Virus record (IMG/VR): IMGVR_UViG_3300005095_000153
Location: 1-25,761 of that record
Length of the DNA stretch: 25,761 nucleotides
Reading direction: 5' to 3' (one strand)
Source: a virus
The notes under the pieces are model-generated. The model searched no databases. It saw only the letters and a program-made list of their open reading frames with translations, and was not told the DNA's origin. The position numbers were made by a program, and so were the translations under genes. Below are positions 21,216-25,761 of this stretch, piece by piece; within the stretch, counting starts at the first letter, position 1, and each line of letters opens with the position of its first letter.

Positions 21216-22675
21216 TAGTCCTCCTTCTCAACAAACCACCAATAACCCTCTTTGGATTCTTTTATTATTTGTTTTTTAGTTTTCTTTATATCGTCCTCGG
21301 TGAGTCCAAATAATCCAGACAGCACCTGTTTAACTGAAACCAATGGAAATCTATCTGGTTCCTCTTCTGTAGGCATACCCATTATTGGCTTTAATTCATC
21401 AAGTGTTTCAGCCATTAATTTATATTTTGTGTATTTCAAAACTCTTTCTATATGTTCGTCTTCAGAAAATTCAAATGTAATAAATGATTTCATTTCATCT
21501 ATTTCTTTTTGTTTGATCCCACTTTCAAGCATATGATCAATGAACATTTGTTTGTTTATAAATGAAAATCTATACCTTAATTTCATATAATATCTTCTGA
21601 AATCTCTTTCGTCTTGAGTCATTTCTTCGATATTATCACCAACTTTTATATCACCACCACCATCATCTGAATCCATTAATGATTTTGGTATTTGCATTGA
21701 ATTATTTAGATCATTAACAAACATGTTAACATCTTCTATGTCAGACACATTGACATCACCACCAACTGTATCTAGTTCTGTATTTTTATCACCATGTCTA
21801 CTAAACCAAAAATTTTCAGACATGAGCATTTGACTTGCATTTGCCACTAATGTATCACCATCAAAAAACCTTTCTAAATTATATTCATTTTTATATCTGT
21901 TTATCAAGGAATATGCTGTATCAGGATCCATTGTCCCAACATCTATGTAAATAGCATATCTTAATGGTGCACGTACAACTCTGTGTATCAATAATGCATT
22001 CTTTAACATATTAAGCTCATAGGCGGCTTTCATGGAGTCATGTAAAAATGATACCGGTGTTATACCATCATATTCGCCTGATGTAGCATATATAATATCA
22101 TCATTATCCACCTCTATGAATTTTTTTGCTTCAAAATCGTATGCTTCCCAGATATATGACGTTCTATCCGATGATATTTTCTTTCTTATATTATATGGGT
22201 GCAATATATCATAGTTGATAATTTTCTTTTTATCATCTCTTATTTTCCTTATATACATTCTTCCATCAATGAACCACTGTCTGAACATTGCTTCAACATC
22301 ATCATTTAAATCATCCATTTTTGTTAGATATTCTTTATATGATTTGTAATATTTTTCCAGATTAGAATCACTTATAGTGTGTGGTTCCCTGAACTTTAGT
22401 TTCATTATGGCATCGGTGTATGTATTGACTATAACATGGTTGACTATTTTTCTGATTCTAGTTGAAACATCCGTGAATGTAGCCATGGTTCTGTATCTCA
22501 ATATAAGTTCTTTGTCATCGAAGTACTCATAATATTTTATGTTGCTATATGATCTGTTTGAGACACCACCCCCACCACCATTAAGCATATTGTCATAATC
22601 AGAACGAATTTCCACACCCTCATCAATTCTTTTTGTTTCTGTAGCTATATCATTTCCATTTCTGGTAAATTTCAT
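21215..22675 (-). CDS. Portal protein, gp20-like
   Basis: 486 residues. The start MKFTRNGNDIATETKRIDEG is chosen because GGGAGG lies 7 nt upstream and the ATG overlaps the stop of the metallophosphoesterase gene (ATGA). Diagnostic stretches are FTDVSTRIRKIVNHVIVN, YDILHPYNIRKKI, a VRAPLRYAIYIDVGTMDPDTAYSLINRYKNEY segment (T4 gp20: 'FYIDVGNLPK.KAEQYM..IM.RYKN'), EMTQDERDFRRYYMKLRYRF and a C-terminal helix. The portal dodecamer sits at the head vertex and passes DNA. T4 gp20 is 524 residues. RIDE|G at 17-20 fits the prohead-protease pattern, so the first 19 residues may be trimmed. Confidence 0.9.
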   Translation of the reverse strand: MKFTRNGNDIATETKRIDEGVEIRSDYDNMLNGGGGGVSNRSYSNIKYYEYFDDKELILRYRTMATFTDVSTRIRKIVNHVIVNTYTDAIMKLKFREPHTISDSNLEKYYKSYKEYLTKMDDLNDDVEAMFRQWFIDGRMYIRKIRDDKKKIINYDILHPYNIRKKISSDRTSYIWEAYDFEAKKFIEVDNDDIIYATSGEYDGITPVSFLHDSMKAAYELNMLKNALLIHRVVRAPLRYAIYIDVGTMDPDTAYSLINRYKNEYNLERFFDGDTLVANASQMLMSENFWFSRHGDKNTELDTVGGDVNVSDIEDVNMFVNDLNNSMQIPKSLMDSDDGGGDIKVGDNIEEMTQDERDFRRYYMKLRYRFSFINKQMFIDHMLESGIKQKEIDEMKSFITFEFSEDEHIERVLKYTKYKLMAETLDELKPIMGMPTEEEPDRFPLVSVKQVLSGLFGLTEDDIKKTKKQIIKESKEGYWWFVEKED

Positions 22676-23433
22676 TTCCATCCCTCCCATCTAAGTGTTA
22701 CTTTTTTCTCACCATTAATGTATTCTATTAACGCCACCCCAAATCTTGATTCTTTACCACTGGTTGAGCCACCATTAACGAACGTTATATTGTTTTTTAT
22801 TTTCTTTCCTAGATACATATGTTTATGACCATACAAAACCAATCCGACGTTTGTATCTTTTATTGTGTCCATGAACATTTTGCTATCTTCCAACTCCATT
22901 GTTTTTTCACTAAACCATTTCCATATTTTCCACCATTTATGTCTGTGTTTGAATGGATGATGGTGCATATATATTATGGTGTCAGTGAATGTTTTATTCT
23001 TTTTAACTATACCTCTTAGATCAATTATTTGTTTTAATCCTATCTCACCACTAGCAAAAAATCTTGCATTTGCCGTGTTTATACCAACGAATCTATATCC
23101 ATCTATTACAGTTTCTATTGGATATCCACCAACACCAAAAACAGTATTAAATCTATTGATACATTCACCACATCTAGTGAATCCGTTTCCCATTATTCTC
23201 AAATAGTCATGATTTCCGGCAACAAATAATATATCCTTTGCCCTAGCTATTAACCCAAATAAACCCAACGCTAATCTTGTATCATGTTCACTAGATGTAT
23301 CGGTAAGGTCACCTGTAACAACAACCACGTATTCATTTAAATCTTTTAATTTTGACAGTGATTTAAACAACACCAATAATTTTTCATGATTTTCATCATT
23401 AACATGTAAATCTGACATATGCAATATTTTCAT
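22672..23433 (-). CDS. Calcineurin-like metallophosphoesterase
   Basis: 253 residues, GGAGG 5 nt before the ATG. All family motifs are intact: MSDLH (6-10; metal ligands Asp8 and His10), TGDLTD (40-45), AGNHD (72-76), HHHP (157-160) and YGHKH (201-205). The two-metal centre hydrolyses phosphodiesters or phosphomonoesters. The order fits the Icc/CpdA-type branch, which acts on cyclic nucleotides and related substrates, rather than SbcD nucleases. The substrate cannot be read from the sequence; nucleotide second messengers made by host defence are one possibility. It lies between a lytic transglycosylase and the portal and has its own late promoter. Confidence 0.93.
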   Translation of the reverse strand: MKILHMSDLHVNDENHEKLLVLFKSLSKLKDLNEYVVVVTGDLTDTSSEHDTRLALGLFGLIARAKDILFVAGNHDYLRIMGNGFTRCGECINRFNTVFGVGGYPIETVIDGYRFVGINTANARFFASGEIGLKQIIDLRGIVKKNKTFTDTIIYMHHHPFKHRHKWWKIWKWFSEKTMELEDSKMFMDTIKDTNVGLVLYGHKHMYLGKKIKNNITFVNGGSTSGKESRFGVALIEYINGEKKVTLRWEGWK

Positions 23434-23453
23434 TTAATCCTCCAGCTCATACA

Positions 23454-23460
23454 TATTTAG
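23454..23460 (-). promoter_or_regulatory. Late promoter for metallophosphoesterase-portal operon
   Basis: CTAAATA on the minus strand, 21 nt before the metallophosphoesterase ATG and just after the stop of the transglycosylase gene. It probably also transcribes the portal and 55-residue genes. Confidence 0.65.
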
Positions 23461-23463
23461 TTG

Positions 23464-23940
23464 TTACAGACCAGCCATAACCTTATATAGGTATTTTTTA
23501 CCAGCATTATTTCTTACTGATCTTTTTGCATGATATCCTGTGTTGTATGAAATTATCGTTTTATTCCAATCTCCACCATGTAATTTATTAAGCCATGATA
23601 GGTAATATTTTGCTATTGTGAAATTAATATATCGTATTGTTAATGATTTTTTTGTTCCAAGGTTAATGAATAATTTATATATCACCCATTTTTTTAGCTC
23701 TATTATTGATTTTGGCTTGAACACCCTTTTAACCAACCATTCGGCAGTTTTCAATCTTATTTGGCAATACCCAACGGAATAATTTTGTTTGAATTTTGAA
23801 TCACCTATTACTGTATCCCTATTTTTTGCAAACCTTGATTCATGTTGACAAATTTTATATGCAACCACATCAACATTCATTGGTTTATATATCGTATTAA
23901 TTTGTATTAGTGAAGTGATTATTATTGAAATGAACATCAT
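23464..23940 (-). CDS. Lytic transglycosylase (SLT-like) with signal anchor
   Basis: 158 residues; start MMFISIIITSLIQINT, overlapping the upstream stop (ATGA), with AAGG 8 nt before it. Residues 1-16 form a hydrophobic N-terminal segment, a signal peptide or signal anchor. The catalytic pattern of family-1 transglycosylases follows: KICQHESRF with Glu34, SVGYCQI (55-61, the 'S-x-G-x-x-Q' motif), then GGDWNKTIISYNTG (122-135, the 'A-Y-N-x-G' motif). It would cleave peptidoglycan between MurNAc and GlcNAc. Because it carries its own export signal and is not fused to the spike, a lysis role is more likely than a tail role. Confidence 0.8.
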   Translation of the reverse strand: MMFISIIITSLIQINTIYKPMNVDVVAYKICQHESRFAKNRDTVIGDSKFKQNYSVGYCQIRLKTAEWLVKRVFKPKSIIELKKWVIYKLFINLGTKKSLTIRYINFTIAKYYLSWLNKLHGGDWNKTIISYNTGYHAKRSVRNNAGKKYLYKVMAGL

Positions 23941-24431
23941 AATTTTAACCTTAAGCACACCACATCATGTTGTTTCACTATATCATGATCATACAGTGGT
24001 GTATTGTCTAATTTCATGATTTTGATAAGTTGATTCCAATTTTCATGTGGTCTCCAATCAACAATACATTCTTTATATACCGTTTGTTCGAAGAATGGAA
24101 GTTTCAACATTTTTTCGTATGTTATATCAAGGTCAACCTCATTGAGTTTATAGTTTAGTTTGGCTGAATTTAAAGCTGATGTGTCCCAGAATATATGTCT
24201 GTCAACATAAGTATCAACTCTCAACCCAACCATTTTTGCTAGTTTGATGTTTCTCCAAATAAATTTGTCTTCCTGTAATGTAATATAATATTTTTTGTTA
24301 TCAATAAAAAAAGTATCATTTTTTGAATCAAGCCACTTTTTCAATATGAGTTTATTAATATTTTCAGTGACATCTGTTATTTTTCCATCACTGTCTATTA
24401 CAAATTTACCATCAACTAGCAATATTTTCAT
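23937..24431 (-). CDS. Hypothetical protein, 164 aa
   Basis: The ATG overlaps the dUTPase stop (ATGA) and the stop overlaps the transglycosylase start, so it lies within a tightly coupled set. The product begins MKILLVDGKFVIDSDGKITD, a beta-hairpin-like start, and contains FIDNKKYYITLQEDKFIWRNIK and ECIVDWRPHENWNQLIKIMK. I see no membrane segment and no catalytic motif and do not recognise the family. Confidence 0.75.
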   Translation of the reverse strand: MKILLVDGKFVIDSDGKITDVTENINKLILKKWLDSKNDTFFIDNKKYYITLQEDKFIWRNIKLAKMVGLRVDTYVDRHIFWDTSALNSAKLNYKLNEVDLDITYEKMLKLPFFEQTVYKECIVDWRPHENWNQLIKIMKLDNTPLYDHDIVKQHDVVCLRLKL

Positions 24432-25048
24432 TTACCTGAACTCCCAAATCCTTTTTCACCCCTCTCGGTCTTTTTGGTTATTTCACCTTTAATAAGGTTA
24501 ACGTTTAGTTCTCTTTTAAATATAACCTGACCTATTCTATCACCGATATTTATGGTTACTCTTTTCTTGGTTGTGTTGTATATTATGGCACCATAAACAC
24601 CAGTAAAATCAGGGTCTATTAAACCAAGTATTGTTAAATACCCATTAAGACTCATACCTGATCTAGGTCTAATGTCAGCATATATACCGGATGGTAGTTG
24701 TACTCTTAAATCACTCCTGACAAGAACAACCTCCCCAGCCTTAATTGTGACTTTTTCGGACGATCTAATGTCCAATCCACTTGCTTCATCAGACCCCTTA
24801 TGTAAATGTTTTGTATCATTGACTATAATATCTACAGGTTTGAAAAGGTTTGATAGTTCATCCAATTTTTTAAGGTTTTCTATATCTCTAAATTTCTCTA
24901 TCAGCTCAAATGCTGTCTTTTTGTCCATATCACCAACATCAATGATAAACATTGATTTATCTTTTTCCTCATGTTTTAAATGTTCCAATATCTTATCAAC
25001 GTGTTCCGATAAATCCGCAACTCTCTTTAGTCTAGCCCAAAGTCCCAT
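24428..25048 (-). CDS. dut: dUTPase with N-terminal extension
   Basis: 206 residues, AGGAGG 5 nt before the ATG. All five trimeric dUTPase motifs are present: EASGLDIRS (88-96), RPRSGMS (127-133), GLIDPDFTG (142-150), IGDRIGQVIF (168-177) and RGEKGFGSSG (196-205). The enzyme converts dUTP to dUMP, keeping uracil out of DNA and feeding dTMP synthesis. In motif 3 the usual Tyr is Phe. The first ~75 residues are an extra helical domain absent from standard dUTPases (~150 aa). It includes MFIIDVGDMDKKTAFELIEKF, which resembles the IDVG segment of the portal encoded nearby. It is expressed from P5, an early-type promoter overlapping the end of the sigma gene. Confidence 0.93.
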   Translation of the reverse strand: MGLWARLKRVADLSEHVDKILEHLKHEEKDKSMFIIDVGDMDKKTAFELIEKFRDIENLKKLDELSNLFKPVDIIVNDTKHLHKGSDEASGLDIRSSEKVTIKAGEVVLVRSDLRVQLPSGIYADIRPRSGMSLNGYLTILGLIDPDFTGVYGAIIYNTTKKRVTINIGDRIGQVIFKRELNVNLIKGEITKKTERGEKGFGSSGK

Positions 25049-25072
25049 ATTTGCCTCCTTGCAATGTTCAAA

Positions 25073-25102
25073 ATTTTAACATGTGGTCGATGTTAACGTC
25101 AA
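25073..25102 (-). promoter_or_regulatory. Early-type promoter P5 for dUTPase
   Basis: On the minus strand TTGACG (25097-25102), 18 nt, TAAAAT (25073-25078) preceded by CATGT (extended -10). The -35 overlaps the stop codon of the sigma gene. Confidence 0.65.
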
Positions 25103-25566
25103 TTTATGGTATCACCCAATAAATCATCAAGCATCGACATATTTTCTTTTTTTCTTTTTAATTTTTTCGATCTGGATTTTGTGAATGTTTGTTCATGTAA
25201 CATAGCACCATCCATCTCATTATCATCTCTAACGTAATATTGACCATCATCGGATATTTTCAATCTATATTCAACTTCACATTTCTTTTTATATTCTTTT
25301 ATATAGCCCCAAAATGATCTCTCTGTGGTGGTTGTAAAATAAGAAAAAGCAGACTTATCTGAATTGATATCTATCTTTCTCCACTTTCTAAGACACATCA
25401 TTATGGCATCTCTTCTCATATCCATTGGATACCCTCTATACGTACCCTTTGATGCGAAATTGTTAACCAATAATTCAATTAATTTACCCAACCTTTCTGT
25501 GGCTCTATCTTGTTTAAACGATTTTTTTATTTCTTCTTTTAGTTCACTATCTTCAACTCTTTTCAT
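25099..25566 (-). CDS. Late sigma factor, T4 gp55-like
   Basis: 155 residues. The start MKRVEDSELKEEIKK is chosen for GAGG 6 nt upstream; a longer frame begins at an ATG without a ribosome site. Residues ~25-95 (RLGKLIELLVNNF...YRGYPMDMRRDAIMMCLRKWRKID...AFSYFTTTTERSFWGYIKEYKKK) follow T4 gp55 ('[34 protein letters not shown]...[22 protein letters not shown]'), the region-2-like part that binds polymerase and the -10. T4 gp55 is 185 residues. It would direct host RNA polymerase to the TAAATA late promoters spread through the window. Confidence 0.82.
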   Translation of the reverse strand: MKRVEDSELKEEIKKSFKQDRATERLGKLIELLVNNFASKGTYRGYPMDMRRDAIMMCLRKWRKIDINSDKSAFSYFTTTTERSFWGYIKEYKKKCEVEYRLKISDDGQYYVRDDNEMDGAMLHEQTFTKSRSKKLKRKKENMSMLDDLLGDTIN

Positions 25567-25588
25567 GATCAACCTCATTTAAAGAAAC

Positions 25589-25618
25589 ATTTTAACATGC
25601 TGAAGCAACCCTAAACAA
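25589..25618 (-). promoter_or_regulatory. Early-type promoter P6 for gp55-like gene
   Basis: On the minus strand TTGTTT (25613-25618), 18 nt, TAAAAT (25589-25594) preceded by CATGT. A TTGACA (25652-25657) with TAGATT 17 nt on may be a second start further upstream. Confidence 0.55.
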
Positions 25619-25650
25619 TTTATATAATAATCTAATAGATCCCCTATAAA

Positions 25651-25680
25651 TTGTCAAGGGTGACCTTTCAATGTTAAAAT
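25651..25680 (+). promoter_or_regulatory. Early-type promoter P7, divergent
   Basis: TTGTCA, 18 nt, TAAAAT preceded by AATGT on the plus strand, same layout as P5 and P6. It drives the gene starting at 25711. Confidence 0.55.
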
Positions 25681-25690
25681 GAATCAACCG

Positions 25691-25697
25691 CTAAATA
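25691..25697 (+). promoter_or_regulatory. Late promoter, plus strand
   Basis: CTAAATA 14 nt before the ATG at 25711, with AGGCGG between them. With P7 it gives the rightmost gene both promoter types. Confidence 0.55.
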
Positions 25698-25710
25698 AAG
25701 GCGGACATAA

Positions 25711-25761
25711 ATGGTTGCAGTAAGTCAACTAACAAATGATGGTAGTAAGCCCATCAACAAA
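25711..25761 (+). CDS. Partial plus-strand gene, 3' end outside window
   Basis: The first 17 codons of an open frame, MVAVSQLTNDGSKPINK, run to the right edge. It follows AGGCGG, a late core and an early-type promoter. Too little is visible for identification. Being divergent from the minus-strand block, it marks the start of another transcription unit. Confidence 0.6.
   Translation, partial: MVAVSQLTNDGSKPINK

Noticed and set aside
25099-25566. KRVEDS at the N-terminus of the sigma factor as a protease site
   Set aside because: The order is V-E-D-S, lacking Glu just before the small residue, so it does not fit the consensus.
1-25761. CRISPR array, insertion sequence, integrase or tRNA
   Set aside because: No regularly spaced short repeats, no transposase or integrase motifs and no tRNA cloverleaf were found on either strand.

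Overview
The window is a piece of the genome of a large contractile-tailed phage (myovirus) of the wide T4 superfamily. It is AT-rich and tightly packed. Most genes lie on the minus strand with ATGA or TAATG junctions. Recognisable T4-type parts are the tail sheath (gp18-like), portal (gp20-like), baseplate wedge (gp6-like), sheath completion protein (gp15-like), neck protein (gp13/14-like), tail-tube-fold protein (gp19/54-like), hub (gp27-like), an OB-fold spike (gp5-like, without lysozyme) and a late sigma factor (gp55-like). Gene order is unlike T4, so this is a distant relative. A lipobox protein suggests a diderm host, but the host cannot be named from the sequence.

Layout. 1-1604: plus-strand early-type genes with an extended -10 promoter, a perfect palindrome, GAAA-loop terminators and one copy of a ~100 bp dispersed repeat. 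1601-3279: hub and neck proteins. 3316-4092: a more GC-rich divergent cassette of two small genes, each with its own promoter and terminator, plus a second repeat copy. 4101-7416: tail-tube-fold protein and baseplate wedge genes. 7447-13599: an accessory block holding a patatin-like lipase, a zinc-motif protein, a PARP-like ADP-ribosyltransferase and a 549-residue tandem-domain protein. 13661-13760: third repeat copy. 13773-17531: gp15-like protein, a large lipoprotein and a protein rich in candidate cleavage sites. 17790-22675: sheath, spike, fourth repeat copy, a 55-residue protein and the portal. 22672-25566: metallophosphoesterase, lytic transglycosylase, dUTPase and gp55-like sigma. A divergent promoter region at the right end leads into a cut-off plus-strand gene.

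How it fits together. TAAATA/TATAAATA elements stand just upstream of many minus-strand genes, often overlapping the stop codon of the gene before. They match the T4 late-promoter core, and the gp55-like sigma is encoded here. A second promoter class has an extended -10 (TGnTAnAAT) placed 18 nt from a weak -35; it fits the host polymerase and early expression.

The most interesting signal is a recurring short motif, [IVFL]-[ND]-E-[SAG]. It resembles the T4 gp21 prohead-protease site and lies at N-termini or between domains in several proteins. I infer that the window encodes a set of capsid-internal, protease-matured proteins that would be injected with the DNA, including an ADP-ribosyltransferase released from a ~170-190-residue propiece and a multi-site, polyprotein-like product. 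The protease gene is not in the window, so this is an inference from motifs.
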